This document shows positions 1 to 8,278 of a stretch of DNA of 8,278 nt, piece after piece. Where the stretch lies: assembly GCA_937995875.1 (NCBI GenBank), contig CALKIW010000205.1, forward strand, positions 1 to 8,278. Reading direction: 5' to 3'. Numbering within the stretch: the stretch's first letter is position 1; each line of letters begins with the position of its first letter. The DNA comes from an uncultured Bacteroidales bacterium. Lineage in GTDB: Bacteria > Bacteroidota > Bacteroidia > Bacteroidales > Bacteroidaceae. The translations under genes and the position numbers were made by a program. A model generated the notes under the pieces. That model made no database searches, was not told where the DNA came from, and saw only the letters and a list, made by a program, of their open reading frames with translations.

Positions 1-3000
1 GGAGTTGCTGACGAAAGCCAAAGAACTAATAGACCAGCAACAGACACAAGCGACCGACTGGTACACGGTGAAGCCCGACGAGGAGGACGAGGAGGACGAG
101 GAAGAAATGTAGCCAAACAGCAAGAGCCCAAATTCAAGCGTAACTATCTATATCCCGATAATTCTTCGGAGATAGACAACATGACACCTCAACAGCGACT
201 TCGGTCGAATGTTGAGGCTTTGGAGGTTGTGCGCACCTTAATGAAAGAGGGGCGCGAAGCCACAGAAGAAGAGCGTGAGAAACTTGGTCGTTACCGTGGC
301 TGGGGAGGTGTGGACTTAGGCAGAGCTTACTCCACCGACATGATGCGCAGAAGTACCACAGGCAGATGGGGAGCGCAGACCGAAAATGACAAACTGCTTT
401 CACATCTTGCCGACATTATAGATGACCTCGACCCCAACGGAGAGCGTGGTATACTTTCAGCTATCAACCGTGCAGCCTTAACCTCCTACTATACTCCAAC
501 AGCCGTAGCAAGAGTTATGAACGGCTTTGTAGAACAGGCAGGTTTCAAGGGTGGCAACATGCTTGACCCATCTATGGGTAGTGGTGTCTTTGAAGGTACA
601 ATGTCGAAATATGTTCAGCAGCGCACCATGATACATGGTATCGAACTTGATTGGCTGACAGGGCAGATTGCCCGAAACCTTTACCCTGATGCCAATGTAC
701 TTGTTACCGGCTATGAGCAGGCAGGAACGGCAGATAACGCCTACGATGTTGTAATGAGTAATATCCCGTTCGGAGACCTCAGCGTAACCGATAAGACATG
801 GAAACATGACAGCAGTCCTGTACGCAAGGCTGCACAAAACCGCATTCACAATTACTTTGCCGTGAAGATGCTTGACAACACTCGACCGGGTGGTTTGTGT
901 GTCATCATGACCAGCAATGCCATACTTGACACTAAGGGCAATCAGATTATTCGAGAACACCTCGCAGACCAAGCCGAGGTCTTGGGTGTTGTGCGCTTGC
1001 CTGACAATACATTCAAAGGTGCAGGTACATCAGTCGTTACCGATGTTATCTTTTTGCGGAAGTTCAAAGACGAAGCCGACCGCACCGCCACTCATGGTAA
1101 TGAAGCATACACAGCCAACATAGAGAAGCCTTTCCTGTTATCAGGGGATTTGCAACTGAAAAACCCAACGGATGGAAAGACTTACAAGGTAGCAGTAAAT
1201 GGCTACTTTGCCAAGAACAAGGATATGATGATTGGCGATGGCAAGGCAGGTGGGCAATATAGAGCCAATGAGTTCGGGCTTAGTAGCACTATGGGTACGG
1301 ATGATATAGCCAAGGTCATGGGTAAACTGGTGGAAAAGAAGATTATCGGAGACCGCAAGGGCAAACTCTTTGACACCCATAAGACCGAGCGAGAAGTGAA
1401 GCAAGCCGTTTCGGAAGCCTATAAGGGAGACGGAGACTATATCAGTAGCGGAAACATTGTAGAGCAAGATGGTATGATAGGTGTTGTAACCAGTACCAAG
1501 AACAAGTACGGTGATGTTACCACTACCTTTACAGAAATGCCATCATTGAAAGGTAAGGCAGACCGTATTCAAGGCATGTTCCCTGTCCGTAAGGCTATGA
1601 AGCAACTCATAGACATGCAGATACAGGGCGAGAAAGAACACAATCTTTCGGAGGCTCGTGCCGAATTACAGAAAGCCTATGATGATTTTGTGAAGAAGTA
1701 TGGCCGTTTGAACGATAAGGGCAATGACTTCCTCACAGAGGATATTGACGGCTACACCCTGCGTTCTTTGGAAAAGTACGACGATGGTAAGTTTGTCGGG
1801 CTTTCGGACATCTTCACAAAGAACACCATCAAACCTGCCCTTGACTTGACAACAGCCAAGACACCACAGGATGCTATCAGTCTTTCTCTTGCAGAGTACG
1901 GAGAAATCAATCCGTCTTTTATGGAGGAAGTTCTGGGTGATAGTTGGGTGGAGCAATGTGGCGAGACACTGTTCAAGACACCTTTCACGGAAGATGAATA
2001 CGAGACGGCAGATGCTTATTTAAGCGGTGATGTGAAAACCAAACTGGAACAGGCACGGGCAGCCGTTAAGGAAGATGCCTCTTTGCAGCGCAATGTAAAA
2101 GCACTCGAAGCTATACAACCAAAGGACATTCCATTTGAGGACATCAGCATACGCATGGGTGCAAGATGGATACCGGCAGAGGTATATACAGACTTCATGT
2201 ATGAGCAGTTTGGTATTCAAAAGTATGAATACCGAAACAATAAGAGTGGAGTTGAATACATGCCTGAAGTGGACCAGTATGTGGTGAATGTTGCCAATAA
2301 TGAACTTGGTGGAGAGGCTGACGCATGGCGTACCAGTCGCAGGAGTGCATCGGAGGTGTTTACCGCAGCCTTGAAAGATAAGAGCCTGTCGGTATTTGAT
2401 ACCATTAAGGAAGGTGGCAAGGAAACGAAAGTTCTCAACAAGGAAGAAACCGAACTACTGAACAACAAGATACAGGATTTGCGTACAGCCTTTGAGGATT
2501 GGATTGGGCAGCAACCAGAGCGTGAGGAAAAGTTGATGAGATTGTACAATGATAAGTTCAATCGTACAGTTTTGCGTAAGTTCGATGGCTCTCATCTGAA
2601 TGTTGCCGGACTAATGGGCAAGGAGTTGAGACCTCATCAGAAAGATGCTGTTTGGATGCTTATCAACAACCGTGGTGGTATAGTGGACCATATTGTAGGA
2701 GCAGGTAAGACCCTTGTGATGCAGAGTGCCATCATGGAAATACGCCGTATGGGTATTGCCAAGAAGCCAATGATTATTGCCTTGAAATCCACTGTCGCAC
2801 AGATAGCAAAAGAATTCCGTGAGGCTTACCCTGCTGCACGCATACTGGCACCGACCGAAAAGGAGTTTGCTGCGAACAACCGCAAGAAGTTCATGGCTCA
2901 AATTGCACTCAATGACTACGACTGCGTGATATTGAGCCATGACCAATACGATATGTTGCCACATACGGAGGAAGTGGAGCGCAGTGTTATTGATGAACAG

Positions 3001-6000
3001 ATGGCACAGCTTGACAATGCGATTGAGTTCCTGTATGGTCAGGAGGACAAATCCCAACTTACTAAGAAGCAGATAAAGGGTTTGGAGAAACGAAAGAACA
3101 ATCTTGAAACCAAACTTACCAATCTGCTTGATAGAAAGATAGACAGGGAATTTACCTTTGAGGGGCTTGGCGTAGATTATCTGTTTGTAGATGAATGTCA
3201 GCACTTCAAGAGCCTGCCCTATGTAAGTACCTACGACCGTATAGCAGGTCTTGGCGATAAGAAAGGTAGCCAGAAAGCTATTGCCCTGCTCAATGGCGTG
3301 CGTTACCTGCAGAAGATGCACCAAGGCGACCAAGGTACGGTATTCCTTTCAGGTACGACCATCAGCAATAGTTTGAGTGAGATTTATCACTTATTCAACT
3401 ATTTGCGCCCGTCTGAAATGGAACGCTTAGGCATGACAACCTTTGATGCATGGGCAAGTAACTTTGCCATCCATACGGCAGAACTGGAGTATGGGGTTAC
3501 CAGCGAATTGAAAGATAAAGACCGTTTCCGCTCACTGACCAACATTCCTGAACTGGCTAAGATGTATGCGGAGATTGCCGATGTGCGCAATGACCTGAAC
3601 CTCAAACTGCCGAAGCCGAAGATGCGCAGTCATATCGTTACCGTACCACAGACAGACCTCATGCAGGAAATCAACCGTGAGATTGTGAACATGGTGAAGA
3701 GTAAAGATGGCAGTTACTTCAATATTGCCAGCAATGATAATACTCCGTGGGGATTGCTTGCCAGCACTCTTTCCGCAAAGGCTGCCATCAATCCTCGACT
3801 GATAGACGAGAGTTGGGAAGCAGAGGGAGGAAAGATACCTGCTGTCTGCGAGAATGTCAAGAAGATTTACGACCGGTTCGCAGAGCAGAAAGGAACGCAG
3901 CTTATCTTCTGTGATACAGGAGTGCCTGGCAAGGGCAAGAAGTATGATGCCTATACGGACATTATCAACCGTCTTGTGAACGATTACGGCATACCTCGTA
4001 AGGAGATTGCTGATATTCATGTAGCAAACACTGATGAGAAACGCAAGGAACTGTTTGCAAAAGTGAATGACGGCAGTGTCCGCATTCTTATTGGTGGTAC
4101 AAAGAATATGGGTACTGGTGTGAATGTGCAGAAGCGTATCGTTGCCATGCACCATGTAGATGTACCTTGGACACCAGCCGACCGTGAACAGCGTGAGGGG
4201 CGTGGTGTCCGTCAAGGCAATGAGATAGCACGGGACTTCAACGAAGACAATGTAGATGTTTACTTCTACGCTACCGAGGGCAGTCTTGATATGTACAAGT
4301 ATCAGTTGCAGGAGACCAAAGGCAAATTGTTCGCACAGTTCAAGAGTGGTACTATTGGCGACCGTACCTTTGACGAGGGTGATGCAGAGGGTGATTTTGA
4401 CCCAGCAGAGGTTGTTGCCATGCTTTCGGGCAATCCTGTCATCTTTGAGAAGTCAAAACAGGACAAAAAGGTGGAGAAACTGCGCCGTGCCAAGAGAGCA
4501 TACGAGAGCGACTGGCAGCGCAGACATGCCCGATATGATGAATTGCAGACAAAGAAAAGCAATTTAGAACGCCTGTTAAGTTTGAATGCCAGCGATGTAC
4601 GGGAGTTGGAGCGTGGAGGTTTCACACCTGATGCAGAAGGTAAATATCCTACAACGGTTACGGTATCGGTCAAAGACGATTACAGTTCACGCAAGACCTT
4701 TGATAAACCGAAAGAGGCAGGTGCATACATACATGAACTGCTGAAGCAGGGTAAGAAAGTGCAGTTGTCCGGCTTCCATCAGACAGCCAATATCAGCATA
4801 CCTATTACCGATGCCGGTTTGTTTGGAAAGCCTGTAGCAGAATTGGAAAGTTACGGAGGTATCAAGTACACCGTTGAAGTTAGCGATGATGATACCGCCG
4901 CAGGTGTGTCATTCCGCAACCTCCTGCAAAAGGTGTACAACAACAGAAAGGTTTATGAGCGCAACATCGAAGATGTGAACAACCAACTCAAGGGTGCAGA
5001 CCCCGGAGAGAATGCTTTCCCGAAACAAGCAGAACTTGATGAGGCTTTGAAAGAGAAGAAGCGTCTTGATGAAGAGTACAAGAAGTTGTCTGATGAGGAA
5101 GAAAAACCATCTGACAGCGATGATACCAGGTACCGTGATTTCGACGAAGAAGTAAATGAGCAGTTCAACAGGGAGCTGGCAGAACTGACGGAGGGGAACG
5201 CAGATACTAAGATTTTCAACCTTGGCAGTCCGTCATCAATACTTCTGTCGGCAGGTGTCGAGGATAAGCCGATGAAGCTGTATGGTAACAAGGTCATCAA
5301 AAAGATGAAGAGACACGGTTTTGCACTTGCGGAGTTGAAAGACCTGCCACGTGCCGTGGCTGACCCTATTGCCGTATTTGACAATTACCAGCGAGAGGGT
5401 AACCGCTCTATCCTTACGGAGTTGAGGACACAACAAGGCAACTTCCTTGTATCTGTAAATATTGGTAAAGACGCAGATGTAGATTTCAACATCGTGCGTT
5501 CAGTGTTTGGAAAAGGTGACGAACGTGTGGTTGATTGGATTAACAATGGCTTGGCAACCTATATAAACAAAGAAAAGGCCCTGTCGTTTCTGTCCCATCA
5601 ATCCGCACCAATAGCGGCAACAGCAGCAAACGCAGGGCAAGGAAGCCCAAGTTATCAGAACTTCTCCGAGAGAGGTATCTCGGAAGCTGCAGAAAACTCA
5701 GAGATTTCTTCTAAACCGCAGTACAATTCCGCCGACGTTAGAAAGAAACTCACTTCTGCTGCAAATATAGTGAAAGATTTTGTAAATCCTGTAATGAAAG
5801 GCGAAAATCTTTCGCGTGATGGTGCTGGCACTCTTTCAGACGATGAATTGAGTATGAGCAATGACCCGGTAGCAAAAATGCTGGGCAAGAGCACACGCAC
5901 TGCAAGACAACGCGGTGAGTTTGCAGACAGGCAGCGTAAGTCCATGTCCGCACATGTTATGGAGCTTGCAGCCACTTTGCATTTGGATAATGTAAAGATA

Positions 6001-8278
6001 GTTACAGATGTGGCAGAATTAAGCGGTAAACGGGCAAGGTCGAAAGGCTTTTACAATCCACAGACAGGGGTAATAACCATTGTGATACCTAACCATGAAA
6101 GTGTACAGGACATAGAACAGACCTTGCTGCATGAAGCAGTGGCACACTATGGTTTGCGTAAACTGTTCGGCGAGCACTTCGATACCTTCCTCAAGAATGT
6201 GTATGAGGCTGCCGATGAGGGTGTACGCAGGAGGATAACAGACTTAGCCTTGAAGAAGTATCGTGGTAATTTCCATACGGCAACAGAAGAATATCTTGCA
6301 AGTCTTGCAGAGACCACAGACTTTGAGCATATTCCCGATACATTCTGGGGAAAGATAAAGCGGTTATTCCTTGAGATGCTGCATGAGATTGGCTTTGACT
6401 CTTTCGCAAAGCGAGCCAAAAATAACTGGTTATCACTGTCGGATAACGAGCTACGCTATATCCTATGGCGCAGCTACGAAAATTTGAAAGAGCCCGGGCG
6501 ATACCGCAGTATATTGGGTACAGCAAAGGATGTTGCCAAGCAGGCAGAACTGAAAGTGGGCAATTATGCAGAAAACAGTAATAGCGATAAATCGTCAGCC
6601 GAAGAGGATTTGTTCCGTGATGGTGATAGCGTGGAATACAGAAAAGTACAGGCACGCAACCTCTATGAGCAGCGTGTCAGTCGTGGACTGTATCAGATGC
6701 AGGAAGCCATACAAGACAGTATGCTTGGACTGAAAGAAGCAATGGAAGCTATCTTGAAAGCAGAAGGTGGATATACAGGCAAGATTGAAGATGTAGCCGG
6801 CTATGAAAATCCTTATCTCGGTGAAAACCGCCTGTCATCCGTCAATCAAGCAGAATGTTCTGCCTTTGCGCAGACTTTATTCAAACCAATGCTGGAAGAA
6901 GTCGCCAAACTTGCTAAAACAGCAAAGGAGCGTGCGAAACTGACAGATTACATGATGGCTAAGCACGGACTGGAGCGTAACAATGTTATGGCACGACGGG
7001 CAGCGGAAAAGGTTACACATGATGAGTTCTGGAAAGAGTTAAGGATAGCGGAACGCGCCGCAGCTGATGACCCTCTCGACCAAGATGCAGCTGATGTACT
7101 TGCTGATGTGAAACAACGTATGCAGGACAGAGAGAATGAACTGTACTCTGAAAATCGTAGCAGTGATTATGCTGGTCTTACTGCTTTGACAGGAAAAGAT
7201 GATGTTGCAGATGCAGAGAGTGAAGCCGGGCAGATGGTATCGGATTATGAGGCTAACCATGACACTACCGACTTGTGGGATAAGGTGAATGCCGTAACGA
7301 AAGCCACATTGCAGAAGACCTACGAATGCGGTATTATCAGTAAGGCAACATACGATGACATCAGCGATATGTACGAGCATTATATTCCTTTGCGTGGTTT
7401 TGACGAAAAAACCAGTGATGAGGCATACGCTTATTTGTCGGATAAACACAGTGCATTCAATGCGCCCATCAAGACCGCCAAAGGTCGCAAGAGTAAGGCT
7501 GATGACCCATTCGCAAATATGGAAGCAATGGCAGAAAGTGCCATCATGCAGGGTAACCGCAATATGCTGGTGAAGCGTAAATTTATGAGATTTGCTCAAA
7601 ATCACCCAAGCGACCTTGTAAGTATCAGCGACTTGTGGTTGCGTTATGATGATGTTACAGATGAGTGGAAGCCTGTCAACGCTGGAGACGTGAAAGGAAC
7701 TGAACGCATAGAAGAGGATGACACTCCAAGAGAGGTAGAGCGCAAAATGCGAGACTTCGAGGAAAAGATGCGACAGTTATCTGAAAGCGACCCGGACCAC
7801 TTCAAGAGGCAGAAAGACCATCCTGAAATCCCTTACAGGGTAATCGGAGACCGAGACCTCAGACAGCATCAGGTGTTAGTGAAGCAGGGCGGAAAAGATT
7901 ATGTGCTAACCATTAATGGAAATCCACGGGCTGCACAGGCTTTGAATGGTCAGACTAACCCCGACAATGACATGTCAGGGGCATTGGGCGCGATACTGCA
8001 TTATGGTGAAGTGATAAACCGTCAGTTGTCGGCATTCTATACTACACGTAATCCTGATTTTGTCGTGTCGAACTTCATGCGTGATATGCTATATGCCAAT
8101 ACAATGGTTTGGGTTAAGGAAAGTCCTAATTATGCCTTGCGCTTTCATAAGAATTTTGCAGAGGTAAATCCTGCAAAGATGAAAGTTCTACTTGCCAAGC
8201 TGCGCAATGGAACACTTGACATAAACGATGAAACGGAAAAGGCATTCAGCTTGTTTATGGCAAACGGTGGTGAGACAG
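1..8278 (+). CDS. Giant polyvalent protein, partial: N6-adenine DNA methylase, SNF2-type helicase, MuF-C-like, peptidase-like and LPD domains
   Basis: Frame 1 is open across the entire window, with no stop in 2,759 codons. The predicted product is a mobile-element protein of the DarB-like polyvalent class, acting on DNA in the cytoplasm. Visible in order are an N6-adenine methyltransferase (DPSMGSGVF at 189-197, NIPF at 254-257), an SF2/SNF2 ATPase (VGAGKT 899-904, DECQ 1064-1067, SGTT 1117-1120, QREGRGVRQGN 1397-1407), two coiled coils, a MuF-C-like domain, a peptidase-like domain (HEAVAH 2044-2049) and LPD-type C-terminal regions. I see no signal peptide or membrane segment. Both ends are taken as truncated. 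No ATG, GTG or TTG occurs in frame before base 181, yet residues 42-60 look like the family's normal lead-in, so the start is probably upstream. Ordinary Bacteroidales methylase-helicase fusions, as I recall them, are shorter; the extension from about residue 1734 makes this one unusual. The reading frame is certain; the joint function is inferred from domain families. Confidence 0.93.
77..103 (+). repeat. Three tandem copies of a 9-base unit, GACGAGGAG
   Basis: Copies lie at 77-85, 86-94 and 95-103; the third differs in its last base. In frame 1 the tract gives an Arg/Gly run (residues 26-35, RRGGRGGRGR), resembling RGG-type nucleic-acid-binding linkers. In frame 2 it gives an Asp/Glu tail followed by a stop at 110-112. 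Short repeats like this gain and lose units by slippage. A gain or loss of whole 9-base units would keep frame, but an error in the purine runs would not, so this is the likeliest place for a frame problem near the left edge. Confidence 0.9.
178..1080 (+). other. Domain: N6-adenine DNA methyltransferase with helical lead-in
   Basis: Residues 60-360. A helical lead-in (about 62-105) ends in RYRGWGGVD, matching the 'eEr..L.rYrGWGG' segment that precedes the methylase in DarB-like proteins. The catalytic part follows: LTSYYTP (160-166) is a motif X-like substrate and cofactor lead-in, DPSMGSGVF (189-197) is motif I for S-adenosylmethionine binding, GIELD (213-217) supplies the acidic residue expected after strand 2, and NIPF (254-257) is motif IV. 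The middle residue of motif IV is Ile rather than the usual Pro, but the Asn, second Pro and aromatic are kept, so activity is plausible. GGLCVIMTS (297-305) and VVTDVIFLRK (345-354) close the Rossmann-like sheet. I see no obvious target-recognition domain, so specificity cannot be predicted. Confidence 0.88.
1081..2601 (+). other. Connector between methylase and helicase, no assigned domain
   Basis: Residues 361-867. About 375-515 is mixed and beta-rich, with a Gly/Asp/Lys-rich stretch around 405-420. About 519-571 is a strong helical segment (ADRIQGMFPVRKAMKQLIDM followed by charged heptad-like sequence). About 590-760 contains family-typical blocks such as ISLSLAEYGEINPSFMEEVL (626-645) and a region around IPFEDISIRMGARWIP (710-725). 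Residues 815-867 are helical again and lead into the helicase Q-motif-like segment. This order matches the connector seen in other methylase-helicase fusion proteins. I cannot attach a function; it may position the two enzymes or contact DNA. Confidence 0.55.
2602..4296 (+). other. Domain: SNF2-type superfamily 2 helicase/ATPase
   Basis: Residues 868-1432. The first RecA lobe shows LRPHQKDAVW (876-885), Walker A VGAGKT (899-904), motif Ia-like sequence around MIIALKSTVAQIAKEF (924-939), ILSHDQYDML (977-986), Walker B LFVDECQHFK (1061-1070) and motif III SGTT (1117-1120). A charged helical insert (about 988-1050) sits before Walker B, as in related element-borne proteins. The second lobe has LIFCDTG (1301-1307), a motif V-like TKNMGTGVNVQ (1367-1377) and motif VI QREGRGVRQGN (1397-1407) with arginine-finger candidates R1398, R1401 and R1404. 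All ATPase motifs look intact. SNF2 proteins usually translocate along double-stranded DNA without unwinding it, so a role in moving the methylase or remodelling protein-DNA complexes is likely. Confidence 0.92.
4438..5115 (+). other. Post-helicase coiled coils flanking a small beta-rich module
   Basis: Residues 1480-1705. About 1484-1535 is a Lys/Arg/Glu-rich coiled coil. About 1540-1640 is beta-rich (TVTVSVKDD at 1552-1560, KKVQLSGF at 1585-1592, IKYTVEVSDDD at 1621-1631). About 1640-1702 is a second charged coiled coil ending in an acidic, Ser-rich linker. This arrangement is common directly after the helicase in methylase-helicase fusions of Bacteroidales elements, where the protein often stops shortly afterwards. 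Here translation continues. Function is unknown; oligomerisation or DNA clamping are possible. Confidence 0.6.
5200..5598 (+). other. Domain: phage MuF C-terminal-like
   Basis: Residues 1734-1866. The pattern is KIFNLGSPSSILLSAGV (1737-1753), then VIKKMKRHGF (1765-1774), LKDLPRAVADPIAVFDN (1779-1795), a strand pair around LTELRTQQGNFLVSVNI (1805-1821), NIVRSVFGKG (1830-1839) and a closing helix and strand ending ATYINKEKAL (1852-1861). This order, especially 'LP.avadPiaVFdn' followed by 'I.S.yG' and 'Y.nK.k', matches my knowledge of the domain found at the C-terminus of phage MuF head proteins and inside polyvalent proteins. In phages it has been proposed as an effector or packaged component. 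Identification is by pattern recall, not by a profile search, and no catalytic residues can be named with certainty. Confidence 0.68.
5599..5934 (+). other. Low-complexity inter-domain linker
   Basis: Residues 1867-1978. The first part is Ala/Ser/Gly/Asn/Gln-rich (SAPIAATAANAGQGSPS at 1868-1884) and continues Ser/Glu-rich to about 1909. A short predicted helix (1911-1933) follows, then NLSRDGAG (1936-1943) and an acidic stretch. The composition suggests a flexible tether between the MuF-C-like and peptidase-like domains. It would be an accessible site for proteolysis, although nothing in the sequence proves processing. Confidence 0.6.
5935..6495 (+). other. Domain: putative zinc-metallopeptidase-like
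   Basis: Residues 1979-2165. Strands around NVKIVTDV (1997-2004) and GVITIVIP (2023-2030) precede the helix LLHEAVAHYGLRKL (2042-2055). A downstream helix has EEYLASLAE (2096-2104), and a C-terminal helical part (2114-2160) follows. The general plan, a beta-hairpin, an HE...H helix and a later Glu-rich helix, is that of zincin-like peptidases found in polyvalent proteins. The spacing is H-E-x-x-x-H rather than the canonical HExxH. That spacing, together with HYGLR, recurs in DarB-like sequences as I remember them, so it is probably a family trait and not a mutation. Likely metal ligands are H2044, H2049 and one of E2096 or E2097, with E2045 as general base. Proteolytic activity is an inference. 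Confidence 0.6.
6607..7683 (+). other. LPD-type helical region of a large polyvalent protein
   Basis: Residues 2203-2561. After LFRDGD (2204-2209) comes a mostly helical region with blocks typical of large polyvalent proteins of phages: RGLYQMQEAIQDSM (2228-2241), ENPYLGENRLSS (2269-2280), MAKHGLERNN (2319-2328), SDYAGLTAL (2388-2396), MYEHYIPLRGF (2458-2468) and a long helix around MAESAIMQGNRNMLVKRKF (2510-2528). Similar blocks occur in the same order in C-terminal parts of DarB/DdrB-like proteins. I cannot say which numbered LPD family applies to each sub-segment. No catalytic signature is visible; a structural or scaffold role is possible. Confidence 0.6.
7834..8278 (+). other. LPD38-like segment, cut by the window edge
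   Basis: Residues 2612-2759. A strand pair (HQVLVKQGGKDYVLTING, 2623-2640) leads into helices with LSAFYTTRNPDFVVSNFMRD (2676-2695) and ends at FMANGGET (2752-2759). The 'tT.NP.F...NfiRD' block is the most recognisable signature of the large-polyvalent-protein segment catalogued as LPD38. In homologues the NGGET stretch lies inside the domain, so more coding sequence is expected past the right edge. The preceding charged helix (about 2570-2605) separates it from the earlier LPD region. Confidence 0.62.

Noticed and set aside
167..183. GGAG followed nine bases later by ATG at 181 as a real gene start
   Set aside because: It would be a workable start, but frame 1 stays open upstream and residues 42-60 resemble the family lead-in. 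Bacteroidales genes also rely little on such ribosome sites, so I left it as a possible internal start only.
2611..3333. 240-codon open frame on the minus strand
   Set aside because: It lies exactly opposite the helicase core, whose motifs prove the plus strand is coding. The translation is rich in Leu, Cys and His without any recognisable domain.
3532..4215. 227-codon open frame on the minus strand
   Set aside because: It is opposite the second RecA lobe, including motifs V and VI, and has the composition of an antisense shadow with no family match I recognise.
4256..4567. Plus-strand open frame of 103 codons in another frame
   Set aside because: It overlaps conserved helicase and coiled-coil coding sequence in frame 1; the peptide is Arg/Ser/Thr-rich and looks out-of-frame.
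6130..6147. Classical HExxH zinc peptidase motif
   Set aside because: The spacing is HExxxH, not HExxH, so assignment to a standard gluzincin or metzincin family is not justified; I call it peptidase-like only.
7039..7605. 188-codon open frame on the minus strand
   Set aside because: It is antisense to the LPD region with the same shadow composition and no independent promoter or start context.
1..8278. CRISPR arrays, tRNA or rRNA genes, insertion-sequence ends, terminators
   Set aside because: No spaced direct repeats, RNA-gene signatures, terminal inverted repeats or hairpin-plus-T-run structures stood out, and the whole span is accounted for by one coding frame.

Overview
The whole window lies inside one giant protein-coding gene. 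Plus-strand frame 1 stays open from base 1 to base 8278: 2,759 complete codons without a stop, plus one extra base. The gene runs off the right edge and, probably, the left edge. There is no intergenic DNA, RNA gene, insertion sequence, CRISPR array or terminator that I can support. The minus-strand and other-frame open stretches are shadows of this gene.

The product is a multidomain 'polyvalent' protein, a class carried by tailed phages and conjugative elements; phage P1 DarB and its relatives are the best-known comparison. Residue numbers count from base 1. In order: an RG-rich leader (about 1-60); a helical lead-in ending in a GWGG motif and an N6-adenine DNA methyltransferase domain (about 61-360; motif I DPSMGSGVF, motif IV NIPF); an unassigned connector (about 361-867); an SNF2-type superfamily 2 helicase/ATPase (about 868-1432; VGAGKT, DECQ, SGTT, QREGRGVRQGN); a post-helicase coiled coil, beta-rich module and second coiled coil (about 1480-1705); a domain resembling the phage MuF C-terminal domain (about 1734-1866); a low-complexity linker; a putative zinc-peptidase-like domain with HEAVAH and EEYLASLAE (about 1979-2165); and a long C-terminal region of large-polyvalent-protein (LPD) type, ending in an LPD38-like segment cut by the window edge (about 2203-2759).

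The source is most likely a member of the Bacteroidales (Bacteroides, Phocaeicola, Parabacteroides or Prevotella type). The methylase-helicase fusion resembles those on conjugative transposons and prophages of that order, and base composition and codon use fit. This is inference from recognised motifs, with no database search.

A plausible model is that the protein travels with, or is made early by, an invading element. The methylase and translocase would act on its DNA, for example against host restriction, while the MuF-C-like, peptidase-like and LPD parts would contribute packaging, processing or host-directed functions. The points most worth checking are the size and architecture, the HExxxH peptidase-like domain, the MuF-C-like domain placed mid-protein, a short RD-containing motif recurring at three domain borders, and a conflict between two reading frames in the first 112 bases.
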